NCBI GenBank assembly: GCA_937991535.1
Contig: CALKHN010000123.1
Coordinates: 1 to 64,000 of the forward strand
Direction: 5' to 3'
DNA from: an uncultured Sphingobacteriales bacterium
GTDB taxonomy: Bacteria; Bacteroidota; Bacteroidia; Chitinophagales; Chitinophagaceae
Length of the DNA: 64,000 bases
This document shows positions 9,088 to 18,690 of the stretch, piece by piece (position 1 is the stretch's first letter; each line of letters opens with the position of its first letter). Both the position numbers and the translations under genes were made by a program. A model generated the notes under the pieces. That model was not told the origin of the DNA. It was given only the letters and a program-made list of their open reading frames with translations, and did not search any database.

Positions 9088-10416
9088 ATGAGCGTTACTT
9101 TAGGCAACCGCGAATATTTTCCCGGTATAAGCAAAATCAAATTTGAAGGCCCCCAATCGGATAATCCGCTGTCGTATAAGTGGTACGACGAAAACAGGGT
9201 GGTTGCAGGCAAAAGCATGAAAGATCATTTTCGTTTCGCTGTTGCTTACTGGCATACTTTCTGCGGAACCGGCGCCGATCCTTTTGGCCCGGGAACCAAA
9301 CGTTTCCCCTGGGATGCGAATCAGGATGCAGTTCAGCGTGCAAAAGATAAAATGGATGCCGCTTTTGAATTCATCACCAAATTAGGCGTTCCCTATTATT
9401 GTTTTCATGATATAGACCTGGTAGATGAAGGAAGTTCTCTTTCCGAATACGAAAGCCGCCTGCAGGCGATTGTAGATTATGCAAAGGTCAAGCAGCAAGC
9501 CAGCGGCGTAAAGCTTTTATGGGGCACCGCCAACGTGTTTTCCAATCCGCGCTATATGAACGGTGCTTCTACCAACCCGGATTTTAATGCGGTAGCCTAC
9601 GCCGGTGCACAGGTTAAGAATGCACTGGATGCTACTATTGCCTTAAACGGTGAGAACTATGTATTCTGGGGTGGGAGAGAAGGCTACATGACCCTGTTGA
9701 ATACCAATATGAAACGGGAGTTGGATCACCTGGCTACTTTTTTAACGATGTCCCGTGATTATGCCCGCAGCAACGGATTCAAAGGTACTTTTTTCATTGA
9801 GCCCAAACCCTGCGAGCCTACCAAGCACCAATACGATTATGACAGCGCAACAGTAATTGGGTTTCTGCGGCATTATGGTTTAGACAAAGATTTTAAATTG
9901 AATATTGAAGTAAACCATGCCACATTAGCCGGACATACTTTTCAACACGAGTTGCAGGTAGCAGCCGACAATGGTATGCTGGGCAGTATGGATGCCAACC
10001 GGGGCGATTACCAGAACGGATGGGATACCGATCAGTTTCCTACCAATCTCAATGAGCTGGCTGAAACTTTGCTAATCGTGCTTGAAGCCGGAGGCTTTGC
10101 CGGTGGTGGAATAAATTTCGATGCTAAAACGCGCAGGAACTCAACCGACCTGGAAGATATTTTTCATGCCCATATTGGTGGTATGGACGCGTTTGCCAGG
10201 GCGCTGGTTATTGCAGACAACGTATTGCAAAAATCGCCCTACCAGAAATTCCGTAAAGAGCGCTATGCTTCATTTGACAATGGGACCGGTCAAAGCTTTG
10301 AACAGAGAAAACTGAAATTGGAAGACCTGCGGAACTTTGCGGCAGAAAACGGGGAACCAGAACAATTGAGCGGCAAGCAGGAATGGCTCGAAAATATCAT
10401 CAATCAGTATATCTGA
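9088..10416 (+). CDS. xylA: Xylose isomerase
   Basis: Converts D-xylose to D-xylulose (and glucose to fructose) in the cytosol. The 442 residues match class II xylose isomerases. The catalytic pair lies in CFHDIDL (H107, D110), and metal-binding segments EPKPCEPTKHQYDYD and NIEVNHATLAGHTFQHEL are intact, as is the FWGGREGY loop. No xylulokinase or xylose transporter lies in the window, so the pathway partners are elsewhere. A possible -7 element TATCTTTA lies at 9040-9047. Start ATG at 9088 gives the family's usual N-terminus. Confidence 0.96.
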   Translation: MSVTLGNREYFPGISKIKFEGPQSDNPLSYKWYDENRVVAGKSMKDHFRFAVAYWHTFCGTGADPFGPGTKRFPWDANQDAVQRAKDKMDAAFEFITKLGVPYYCFHDIDLVDEGSSLSEYESRLQAIVDYAKVKQQASGVKLLWGTANVFSNPRYMNGASTNPDFNAVAYAGAQVKNALDATIALNGENYVFWGGREGYMTLLNTNMKRELDHLATFLTMSRDYARSNGFKGTFFIEPKPCEPTKHQYDYDSATVIGFLRHYGLDKDFKLNIEVNHATLAGHTFQHELQVAADNGMLGSMDANRGDYQNGWDTDQFPTNLNELAETLLIVLEAGGFAGGGINFDAKTRRNSTDLEDIFHAHIGGMDAFARALVIADNVLQKSPYQKFRKERYASFDNGTGQSFEQRKLKLEDLRNFAAENGEPEQLSGKQEWLENIINQYI

Positions 10417-10447
10417 AATAACTGCGCTTAGAATCATCATTTTGATG

Positions 10448-10455
10448 TAGGTTTG
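10448..10455 (+). promoter_or_regulatory. Candidate -7 promoter element of the aminotransferase gene
   Basis: TAGGTTTG fits the Bacteroidota -7 consensus TAnnTTTG and lies 52 bp before the ATG. A clear -33 TTTG is not seen at the usual distance. Confidence 0.4.
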
Positions 10456-10507
10456 CTGGCTTTTTTAAAAATCAGTGGTATAACATTTTGAATATATCTA
10501 AACAAAC

Positions 10508-11698
10508 ATGAAACTTTCTTCGAGATTACAGAAATTCAATGAGCCGGAAACTTTAAAGATGGCAAAATTAGGTCGTGAGTTGAGAGCCAAAGGTGTAGAC
10601 GTGATTGATCTTAGCCTGGGCGAGCCCGATTTTGACACACCCGATCATGTAAAACAATATGCCAAAAAAGCAATTGACGATAACTATAGTCATTATACGC
10701 CTGTAGCAGGCTACGCCGATCTGCGCGAAGCCGTATGTACCAAATTAAAACGTGATAATAATTTGGACTACAAGCCCGAAAATATTCTGGCATCAACCGG
10801 CGCCAAGCAAAGTCTGGCTAATGTAATACTTGCTATTGTAGATATTGGGGATGAAGTGATCATTCCTACACCTTACTGGGTTACCTATTCGGAACTGGTG
10901 CGTCTGGCAGACGGTAAACCGGTGTTCGTGCAGTCGTCTATTGAAAGCAATTACAAAATTACGCCGGAGCAGCTAGAAGCGGCCATTACGCCCAAAACAA
11001 AATTGTTTATGTTTTCTTCACCCTGTAATCCTTCCGGCTCCGTATACAGCAGGGACGAATTAAAAGGGCTTGCAGCTGTATTCAGCAAACATCCTGATGT
11101 GCTTATCATTTCGGATGAAATATACGAGTACATTAATTATAAAGGCAAGCATGAAAGCATTGCGCAGTTTGCTGATATTAAAGACCGCGTTATTATCGTA
11201 AACGGGTTGAGTAAAGGATTTGCTATGACCGGCTGGCGGCTTGGTTATATAGCTGCCGATCCTGTTATTGTAAAAGGCTGTGAAAAATTACAGGGTCAAA
11301 TCACCAGCGCTACCTGTTCCATTACACAAAGGGCGGCCATTGAAGCGCTTACAGGCGACTTAACCGCATCTCATGATATGCTGAAAGCGTTTACCGACCG
11401 GCGTAAGCGTATGCTGGAATTGCTTAAAGAAATTCCCGGCATTGAGTGTGCAGTGCCAGATGGTGCTTTTTACGTATTTCCGAAAGTTGATGCTTATTTT
11501 GGAAAAAAACACGGAGATACTGTTATTGCCAATGCCGACGACCTGTGCATGTACTTATTGAATACGGCGCATGTATCTACAGTAACCGGAACCGCCTTCG
11601 GCGAACCTACCTGCATCCGCATTTCTTTTGCCAATAGCATGACCAACATTGAAAAAGCAGTGGAGCGCATTAAAAAAGCCCTTGCTGCTTTACAATAA
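10508..11698 (+). CDS. Pyridoxal-phosphate aminotransferase, class I (aspartate-type)
   Basis: 396-residue fold-type I aminotransferase, close to the Ib aspartate/prephenate aminotransferases. The PLP Schiff-base lysine is K236 in GLSKGFAMTGWRLGY, and the C-terminal Arg that binds the substrate carboxylate lies in TCIRISFANS. The segment SSPCNPSG is the expected PLP-binding Asn region. It probably transfers the amino group of aspartate to 2-oxoglutarate in the cytosol; related enzymes also act on prephenate, and sequence alone does not decide. It is monocistronic: a perfect -7 box TAGGTTTG lies at 10448-10455 and an intrinsic terminator follows at 11751-11772. Confidence 0.9.
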   Translation: MKLSSRLQKFNEPETLKMAKLGRELRAKGVDVIDLSLGEPDFDTPDHVKQYAKKAIDDNYSHYTPVAGYADLREAVCTKLKRDNNLDYKPENILASTGAKQSLANVILAIVDIGDEVIIPTPYWVTYSELVRLADGKPVFVQSSIESNYKITPEQLEAAITPKTKLFMFSSPCNPSGSVYSRDELKGLAAVFSKHPDVLIISDEIYEYINYKGKHESIAQFADIKDRVIIVNGLSKGFAMTGWRLGYIAADPVIVKGCEKLQGQITSATCSITQRAAIEALTGDLTASHDMLKAFTDRRKRMLELLKEIPGIECAVPDGAFYVFPKVDAYFGKKHGDTVIANADDLCMYLLNTAHVSTVTGTAFGEPTCIRISFANSMTNIEKAVERIKKALAALQ

Positions 11699-11750
11699 AT
11701 AGTTAATCGTTTTTGCTTAAATCCATTGATGTGTACAACCACATAATAAG

Positions 11751-11772
11751 GCCCTGGTTACAGGGCTTTTTT
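11751..11772 (+). terminator. Intrinsic terminator after the aminotransferase gene
   Basis: Perfect 6-bp GC-rich stem GCCCTG / CAGGGC with a GTTA loop, followed by six T. It lies 52 bp after the stop codon of the aminotransferase. Confidence 0.85.
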
Positions 11773-11835
11773 GATGTTATACTTTGTATGCAAAACACAT
11801 TCAGTTAACTTTGATTCTTGTCTAAATTTTCAAGT

Positions 11836-14331
11836 ATGAAGAAGCCGTATGTCTTTCTGTTTCTGTTTTTTACAGTTCCCGTTTTGTTTGTTACTGCGCA
11901 GGATACCGTTTATTTTAAAAACGGGCTGATGGCTAACGGATTGCATCATTATGGACGTGAAGCATTGTATACCGACCTGATGGCACATCAGCTATACAAC
12001 AATATGATGCAGCAACCCCGTGAAAACGGTATTGCAGGTGTTAATGATGAACAGCAGGAAATAAAATGGGTAGCCGTTCATACAGACAGTATCAACAGTT
12101 TCAGAATGTCCAGGCAAAATGGCATGAGAAGACGAGGTTTTTTTAATAGCGGGTACCTCTATGTTACCTATACTTCTCCTAAAGAAAAAACAGTATTACT
12201 CAATACAAGAGGTAGCAGTAGTGTATATGTAAATGGCGAACCTCATACAGGCGATCCGTACAGCTCGGGCTGGTTGTATATTCCAGTAAAATTAAAAAAA
12301 GGATTGAATGAATTTTATATCAGATCTGGCTTTCAAACATCGGCCAGCCTGATCTTTCCCGTTAAACCAGTTAGCTTGAATACGGAAGATCCAACTTTAC
12401 CTGTTGTTGTTTTACAAAACAACAAAGCATTGTTGCAGGGTGCAGTAGTTGTAATTAACAGTTCTTCAAAACCTATCCGGAATTTAAAAATAAAAAGTAG
12501 TATTGCAGGCAATGAAATGATTACCGCTTTACCTGTTGTACCGGCAATGAGCACACGCAAAGTTCCCTTTTCGTTTAATGCGGCCGGGGCTGCACAAAAA
12601 GGAAAACAGGAAATGACGCTGGTACTCGCAAGCGGAAATAAAACGCTGGATGAAAAGAATATATCCGTAGAGGTTGTGGAACAGGGTGAACCGCACGCTA
12701 ATACTTTTATAAGTGCTATAGATGGAAGTCTTCAATATTATGCAGTAACACCACAGTCGGGTTCAGATACAACAAACGCGGCATTGTTTCTTTCTGTGCA
12801 TGGCGCAGGTGTGGAGGCTATCGGGCAGGCCCGGGCCTATAAGCCGAAAGATTGGGGTACGCTTGTAGCTGCCACCAACCGCAGGCCGCGCGGATTCAAC
12901 TGGGAAGACTGGGGACGTTTAGACGCGATAGAAGTGTTGAATATTGCTAAGAAGAAATTTAACCCCGATCCCCAACGCATATACCTTACAGGTCATTCAA
13001 TGGGCGGGCATGGCACCTGGTTCCTGGGGGCAACATACCCCGAATTGTGGGCGGCTATAGCGCCTTGTGCAGGATACCCTACCCTTAAAGAATATGGCTC
13101 ACATGATGGTAAGATCCCCGATAGTACCAGCTCTCTTACAGAAAAAATATTATTGCAGGCCGGTAACCAGAGCGATGTGATAAAACTGGCAGAAAATTAC
13201 AGGCCGTTGGGTATTTATATTTTTCATGGCGACTCCGACCGGGTAGTTTCGGTAAACTATGCACGACAGATGAAAAAAATGCTGGCTGATTTTCACCCTG
13301 ATTTTGCTTATAAAGAATATCCGGGGGGTAGCCATTGGTTCAGTAATGAGAGCGTGGATTGGCCACCGTTGTTCAACTTCTTTAAATCGCACACCATATT
13401 ACCCGACAGTGCTGTAAATACGATTGACTTCAAAACTTCAAGTCCAGGTATATCTTCTTCCTATCGCTGGGCAACAATACAACAGCAAATCGCTGCTTTG
13501 CAATTCAGCCGTATACAACTGAGCCGTAACATCGCTGCCAAAACGATAACCGGTTCAACCCAAAATGTTCAGACGCTGAAACTGGCGGTGGGTCAATTTG
13601 GAAAGGAGTCATCCATCACCATAATATTGGATAGTTTAGCTCCCCTGCGTTATACCACCAACGATGCCGAAGACAGCATCTGGCTTCAAAAGCAAAACAA
13701 TCAATGGCAAATTGCCGCGGCCCCCGGTATTGATCAAAAAGGACCACAGCGCTATGGCACGTTCAAGGAAGCGTTTAATCATAACATGGTTTTAGTGTAT
13801 GGCACAAAAGGTAATAAAACAGAAAACGAATGGGCGTTTAACAAGGCGCGTTATGATGCGGAAACCTGGTATTACCGGGGTAACGGCGCGGTAGATATTA
13901 TTCCCGATAAAGAATACAATGCCGGCGAATATATGGGCCGGAATGTGATCATATATGGCAATGCCAGTACCAATTCGGCCTGGAGCCTGTTGCTGAACGA
14001 TTCACCTTTGCAGGTAAGTCGTAACCATGTGAGCGCCGGACCCAACGCATGGAGTGGCGATGACCTGGCTGTATATTTTACATGGCCCATTAAAAATTCA
14101 CCGCTAACTTCTGTAGGGGTTGTTGCCGGTACCGGCATGAAAGGCATGAATGCGGCCAATGCCAACCAATATTTTGCGGGTGGCAGCGGTTTTCCTGACT
14201 ACATGATCTTTCGCTTAGACATGCTGCGCGATGGCAGCCAGGCTATTGAACTGGCTGGCTTTTTTGACAACAACTGGCAAATGGATGTGAAGAACCAGGC
14301 GGGCGGAAAACAGCGAGATGAAAGTAAGTGA
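11836..14331 (+). CDS. Secreted alpha/beta-hydrolase (prolyl-oligopeptidase/esterase type)
   Basis: 831 residues from ATG 11836; the open frame reaches back to a TTG at 11818, but the ATG directly precedes the signal peptide KKPYVFLFLFFTVPVL and is preferred. The N-terminal half (about 20-290) is beta-rich and includes a PA14- or sugar-binding-like part. The hydrolase domain (about 300-530) shows the nucleophile elbow GHSMGG (S388), the acid D468 in GDSDRVV, and H500 in GGSHWF, so a full Ser-Asp-His triad is in place. A C-terminal beta-rich region of about 300 residues follows. It is likely a periplasmic carbohydrate esterase or peptidase; the substrate is unknown. Confidence 0.82.
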   Translation: MKKPYVFLFLFFTVPVLFVTAQDTVYFKNGLMANGLHHYGREALYTDLMAHQLYNNMMQQPRENGIAGVNDEQQEIKWVAVHTDSINSFRMSRQNGMRRRGFFNSGYLYVTYTSPKEKTVLLNTRGSSSVYVNGEPHTGDPYSSGWLYIPVKLKKGLNEFYIRSGFQTSASLIFPVKPVSLNTEDPTLPVVVLQNNKALLQGAVVVINSSSKPIRNLKIKSSIAGNEMITALPVVPAMSTRKVPFSFNAAGAAQKGKQEMTLVLASGNKTLDEKNISVEVVEQGEPHANTFISAIDGSLQYYAVTPQSGSDTTNAALFLSVHGAGVEAIGQARAYKPKDWGTLVAATNRRPRGFNWEDWGRLDAIEVLNIAKKKFNPDPQRIYLTGHSMGGHGTWFLGATYPELWAAIAPCAGYPTLKEYGSHDGKIPDSTSSLTEKILLQAGNQSDVIKLAENYRPLGIYIFHGDSDRVVSVNYARQMKKMLADFHPDFAYKEYPGGSHWFSNESVDWPPLFNFFKSHTILPDSAVNTIDFKTSSPGISSSYRWATIQQQIAALQFSRIQLSRNIAAKTITGSTQNVQTLKLAVGQFGKESSITIILDSLAPLRYTTNDAEDSIWLQKQNNQWQIAAAPGIDQKGPQRYGTFKEAFNHNMVLVYGTKGNKTENEWAFNKARYDAETWYYRGNGAVDIIPDKEYNAGEYMGRNVIIYGNASTNSAWSLLLNDSPLQVSRNHVSAGPNAWSGDDLAVYFTWPIKNSPLTSVGVVAGTGMKGMNAANANQYFAGGSGFPDYMIFRLDMLRDGSQAIELAGFFDNNWQMDVKNQAGGKQRDESK

Positions 14332-14400
14332 ATAGACAATTGGCAATGGTGAATTTCACCTCTCACTATTCACAACCTTTCACTTCTCACGTTTCATGTT
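14332..14400. repeat. Degenerate word-repeat tract (ttcacctctcactattcac type)
   Basis: Gap between convergent genes filled with words such as tcacctctcac, tattcac and tttcacttctcacg. It is the complement of the gtgagaggtga words at 1-154 and 53045-53200. Confidence 0.55.
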
Positions 14401-14410
14401 TGGTATAGCA

Positions 14411-16657
14411 TTAATCTTTAACAGCTTCTCCAGCACTTAAATAAGTAATAACCGCCCTTATCTCTCCGTGCGAAAAAGCATCTCCCAGCTTTTCTTTAAC
14501 AGGTGATGTAGCAAAGCCGGCGCCAAGTTCTTCAATGGCTTTACGGATGGTTTGTATCTTTTGTTCGGGAACAATATCCGTTATTTTAATTTCACCTGTC
14601 GGAATAAATCTCGCTAAATGTCCTTCAATAGTGCCTGCGGTCAGCTCCCTGAGCTTTGCAATTTCGGCTATGCTTTTCCCTTCCCTGAACAGTTCAAGGC
14701 TCATACGGTGGGTATCGCCCTTTTTGGGTTTTCCGGTAACAATGGTTTCTGTGGCGGTCATTGTTTCATCAGCGGTTGTCTGGTTCTTTTGCGATTCTGT
14801 TAATTTCAGCAAATCAGATAACTGCGTTCCCTTCATCAAACCTTCCGATAGCTGAACAGCCTGTGCGATCTGCTGTTTTTTCCTGGTAATATCCAGTTCC
14901 AGGTTGCGCAACTCCTTCATGTATTTTTTTACTTTCTTTTTTACCTTCATCTCATTGGCATGCTGTTTCAGGGAAGCCAGCATTTTTTCCAGTGATTGGG
15001 TGAAGTAGGCAGATGCAGCGGTAATGCGTTCATGCAGCCGGGCAAATCCATCTTGTTCGGCTTCGGCTGTCATCACCGTTAGTTGCTTGCTGAACTTGTC
15101 GCTTATTTCCTGCAGCGATTTCGCCAGTGTAAATAAATCTTGCGCCCATTGAATCGCGCTGTTTTTATCGGGTACCTGGCGGTGAGCATATCCTTCGTAG
15201 TGTATATTGATATTTTGGGTGAGCTTTACAAAATTAAAGGCATGGGCCAATGAAAAGGTAACGAAGCGCCTTTGTTCCTGCTGTAACTGCTCTTCTGCTT
15301 CATCATCATCCATTTCAGTTTGAGCAAAGGCCAATACGCGTGGGTCGGTATTGATACATTGGGGATGTATTCTTGAATAGAGCACCAGTCCGTCGAGGGA
15401 AGTTAGCCTGCTCAATGCAACGTACACCTGTCCCGGTGCAAATGAAGCGCCTGCATCAATGATCGCTTTTGTAAATGTAAGTCCCTGGCTTTTGTGAATG
15501 GTAATGGCCCATGCCAAACGGATAGGATATTGAATAAAAGCACCCAGTTCTTCCTCTTCAATATTGTCTTTTTCTTTGTTGTAATTATAGCGGATACTTT
15601 TCCATGTTTCTTTTTCGAGCAATAGTTCAGTATCGTCATCCGGAAATTTTACATAAATCTTGTCCTTGCTGATACGGCTTATCATACCAATCTTTCCATT
15701 GTAAAACCGCCTGATTTCACCTTTGTCGTTTTTGGTGAACATGATTTGCGCTCCGGGTTTGAGCTTCAGTGTTTTTTCTGCAGGAAGTGCCCTTTCATTG
15801 AAGTCGCCTGTTAGTACACCTTCAAAAGCAGACGGTTTTCCCGGAAGCTTTTCCAACTCCTGCCTGTTGATCTGGTCGGCACGCACATTGTGTGTGGTAA
15901 GAACGATAAAATTTTCTTCTTTGGACGGTTCAAAGCCTGGTTTGTAATATTGATGCAAGCGTTCGAGGTCGGCAGGGGTAGTATCGTTGTTCCGCACGTT
16001 GTTTAATATCTGTATAAAGCCGGCTTCGTTCTGACGGTAGATTTTTTTGAGCTCCAGGTATACCGGAGTGCTTTGCTGTAAAGCCAGTGCGTCAAAAAAG
16101 AAAGGACTTCTATAAACAGATTTTAGTATTTCCCATTCGGCATTATTGATTACAGGCGGTAATTGAAACAGGTCGCCGATATACAATATCTGTACCCCGC
16201 CAAAGGGCGCCAAAAGCTGGCGGCGAAAATGCCGGAGTATGGTGTCTACAGCATCTAAGGTATCGGCCCGCATCATGCTTACTTCATCTATCACCAGCAG
16301 CTCCAGTTGCTGCAACAATTCACGTTTACTGCTGTTGAGTTTTAAATTTCTAAGCAGCGTATGCTCGTTGGTAACCTGTGTTTCGTTTACAGAAGAATGA
16401 CGTGTGGGCAAATAAGGTCCGAAAGGCAGTTGAAAGAACGAATGAAGTGTAGTGCCACCCGCGTTAATGGCGGCAACACCTGTTGGCGCCACCACAGCCA
16501 TTTTCTTAAAACAGTTTTCCCGAATATAGCGCAGGAAAGTGGTTTTGCCGGTACCCGCTTTACCAGTTAAAAAAATATGCCTGTTGGTTTGATTTACAAA
16601 CTGCAGCGCCCGCTGAAAATGTACATTAGATGTATCGAAGGAAGTCATGTTTTCCAA
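14411..16657 (-). CDS. PIF1/RecD-like DNA helicase with C-terminal HTH domain
   Basis: 748 residues. The superfamily 1B helicase part has Walker A GKAGTGKTTF near the N-terminus (residues about 32-41), Walker B VIDEVSMMRAD, and a late motif TIHKSQGLTF plus VYVALSRLTS (UvrD/RecD C-terminal motifs). The region from about 500 to 620 is a long charged helical linker, and the last about 110 residues (SLELFREGKSIAEIAKLRE onward) match the helix-turn-helix domain found at the end of RecQ-like and PIF1-like helicases. It should be an ATP-driven 5'-3' helicase acting in recombination or replication repair. It is convergent with the esterase gene and monocistronic. Annotated in related genomes as an HTH-containing or ATP-dependent RecD-like helicase. 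Confidence 0.88.
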   Translation of the reverse strand: MENMTSFDTSNVHFQRALQFVNQTNRHIFLTGKAGTGKTTFLRYIRENCFKKMAVVAPTGVAAINAGGTTLHSFFQLPFGPYLPTRHSSVNETQVTNEHTLLRNLKLNSSKRELLQQLELLVIDEVSMMRADTLDAVDTILRHFRRQLLAPFGGVQILYIGDLFQLPPVINNAEWEILKSVYRSPFFFDALALQQSTPVYLELKKIYRQNEAGFIQILNNVRNNDTTPADLERLHQYYKPGFEPSKEENFIVLTTHNVRADQINRQELEKLPGKPSAFEGVLTGDFNERALPAEKTLKLKPGAQIMFTKNDKGEIRRFYNGKIGMISRISKDKIYVKFPDDDTELLLEKETWKSIRYNYNKEKDNIEEEELGAFIQYPIRLAWAITIHKSQGLTFTKAIIDAGASFAPGQVYVALSRLTSLDGLVLYSRIHPQCINTDPRVLAFAQTEMDDDEAEEQLQQEQRRFVTFSLAHAFNFVKLTQNINIHYEGYAHRQVPDKNSAIQWAQDLFTLAKSLQEISDKFSKQLTVMTAEAEQDGFARLHERITAASAYFTQSLEKMLASLKQHANEMKVKKKVKKYMKELRNLELDITRKKQQIAQAVQLSEGLMKGTQLSDLLKLTESQKNQTTADETMTATETIVTGKPKKGDTHRMSLELFREGKSIAEIAKLRELTAGTIEGHLARFIPTGEIKITDIVPEQKIQTIRKAIEELGAGFATSPVKEKLGDAFSHGEIRAVITYLSAGEAVKD

Positions 16658-17413
16658 AGGTAAAAGCTATTGTTGTAAGAATTGGTGTTAGCAAACAAAG
16701 ATTTAATATACTCATATCCTGTAATAAATACAAGTAAAATATTTTCATTTCGATAATGATCATAAAAGAAATGTTGTAACACTATAGTAAATGCAGTATA
16801 ATTTGTAGTACAAGACCTACAGGTAGTTTAATATAAATTAGTACGCAATAAACATAGAAAGTACTATTTTTTCCCGCCCTGTTATGTATTTTCTTTGTGC
16901 TATCATTGATCAGTAAGAACCTAATACATAAGCCTCCGAACTTCTCTTTCCTTGTTTAGATATAAAGCTGTTGCAACCGAAAGAAAAAGCATTAATCCTG
17001 AAACCACAACCTGAGAAACAATGCTGAACCCTCACCAGAAAATGGAAATTTTAACCTTGTGCAGGAGATCCCTAAACCCCATCCTGCCTCTGGAAATAAT
17101 TTCCGTTTTCTGTTTTTTTGTCTCCTTCCGGCTGTCGGCAAGGAGCTACCAGGTTCAGCCCTGCTTTCGAAACAGAGGCTCAATTGGACTGATAGCAACG
17201 CCTGGACTGGTGTCGCGTGCATTTTACCTCACCGATTTTTGCTTACCAAAAATATAGGGGGAGGGCATACTTTTCTTTTCTTCTGTATTATGAAGGGTGA
17301 AAAGTGAAGCCTACGGCCCTTCACCCTGTGCCTTTACCCTCAAACTTCATACTATATGTAAATATTAAACGTTTTAATATGGAATAAAGCTCATTATCCA
17401 TAAATCCAGTAGT
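16658..17413. other. Gene-free stretch of 756 bp
   Basis: AT-rich, with no frame showing protein-like composition; short open frames on both strands between 16992 and 17307 overlap each other and have no recognisable motif. The last part (17285-17345) contains the word repeats gaagggtgaaaagtgaag and cttcaccctg. The stretch separates the divergent helicase and lipoprotein genes, so both promoters should be here. I recognise no RNA gene in it. Confidence 0.5.
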
Positions 17414-18460
17414 ATGAAAAATAGGTTTTTGTATATTTTAGTTGCTCTTGGTTTATCTTCCTGTGCATCAACAGAATTGGTGCGCTTAAGCGTGCTGGAG
17501 CCGGCTCCTGTTACACTTCCCGGCCATATAAAAAATATTGGTGTCATAAACAGGAGCGAGGTAGCCGAAAAAAACAAAGCGGTTGATGTGGTGGACAAGC
17601 TGTTTTCCCTGGAAGGTCGTGACCTGGATAAAGAAGGTGCACAGGCAAGTATAGCTGGTTTGGAAAATGAACTGATAAAAAACAACAGGTTTGCCGGGGT
17701 AACAACAATTAATGACGTCAGGCTTAAAAGTACGGTTCCGGGGGTTTTTCCATCTCCGCTTACCTGGGATATTGTAGAAAAGATATGCCGCGAAAATAAT
17801 ACGGATGCTCTTTTTGCACTTGAATTGTTTGATACCGATTCTAAAATAAGTTATGCGGCGAATCCTGTTACCATAAACACTCCATTGGGTAAAGTGCCTG
17901 GCGTTGAGCACAGGGCCACAATGCTCACTACTGTAAAAGCGGGCTGGCGCATATATGATCCTGTTGAAAGAAATATTTTGGATGAATTTCCGGTGGCGGG
18001 TGAAATGCTATTTACCGGCAAAGGAATTAACCCGGTGAAAGCAGCCGGTGCATTAATTGGCCGAAAAGAAGCGTTAAAGCAGGTAAGCAATAAAGCCGGG
18101 CAGGACTATGCTTTCCGGATTACTCCTTACTGGTTGCGGGTATCAAGAGATTATTATGTAAGAGGAACGGATAATTTCAGAATGGCACGGCGCAAGGCGC
18201 AAACGGGCAACTGGGATGATGCCGCGGCGATATGGGAAAAAGAAACCACCAGCGATAAAAGCAAGGTAGCGGGAAGAGCCTGCTATAATATGGCTATTAT
18301 TAATGAAATCAATGGCAACCTTGACGGAGCCATACAATGGGCGCAAAAGGCCTATGAGAATTATAATAACAAACTGGCATTGCGGTATGTAAAAATTCTG
18401 GAAAACAGGATGGTAAATAATGCCATTCTGGAAGACCAGGAGGCGATAAGCGCCAGGTAA
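17414..18460 (+). CDS. Lipoprotein, DUF6340-like, with C-terminal TPR-like repeats
   Basis: 348 residues starting with a lipoprotein signal peptide; lipobox LSSC gives lipid attachment at C17. Residues about 30-250 resemble the Bacteroidota DUF6340 family, and the last about 90 residues (RKAQTGNWDDAAAIWEKE, AGRACYNMAIINEINGN) are two TPR-like helical hairpins. Lipid anchoring predicts outer-membrane or inner-membrane attachment on the periplasmic side. Function unknown; no partner gene adjoins it. Confidence 0.75.
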   Translation: MKNRFLYILVALGLSSCASTELVRLSVLEPAPVTLPGHIKNIGVINRSEVAEKNKAVDVVDKLFSLEGRDLDKEGAQASIAGLENELIKNNRFAGVTTINDVRLKSTVPGVFPSPLTWDIVEKICRENNTDALFALELFDTDSKISYAANPVTINTPLGKVPGVEHRATMLTTVKAGWRIYDPVERNILDEFPVAGEMLFTGKGINPVKAAGALIGRKEALKQVSNKAGQDYAFRITPYWLRVSRDYYVRGTDNFRMARRKAQTGNWDDAAAIWEKETTSDKSKVAGRACYNMAIINEINGNLDGAIQWAQKAYENYNNKLALRYVKILENRMVNNAILEDQEAISAR

Positions 18461-18690
18461 ATTTCAATAGCGTTTCGATATTATTTCACACCACTTATTA
18501 TCAAACCACTTAATTAATTAAATTGGTATTGTAATTTCACAATACTGCCTGGCAGTGGTATTATGGCCGCATGTTAAAGGTTTATTTATTAGTACTTACC
18601 TTCGCCCCTGTAAAATTATAACGCTGGGTTTTTCAGCTATTTTGATGCGATCCGTGTTCCTCTACGACGGATTGCAAAAGAAAATATTAA

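Noticed and set aside
16992..17307. Overlapping short open frames on both strands in the gap before the DUF6340-like gene
   Set aside because: They overlap each other, have no motif or export signal, and their composition is not protein-like.
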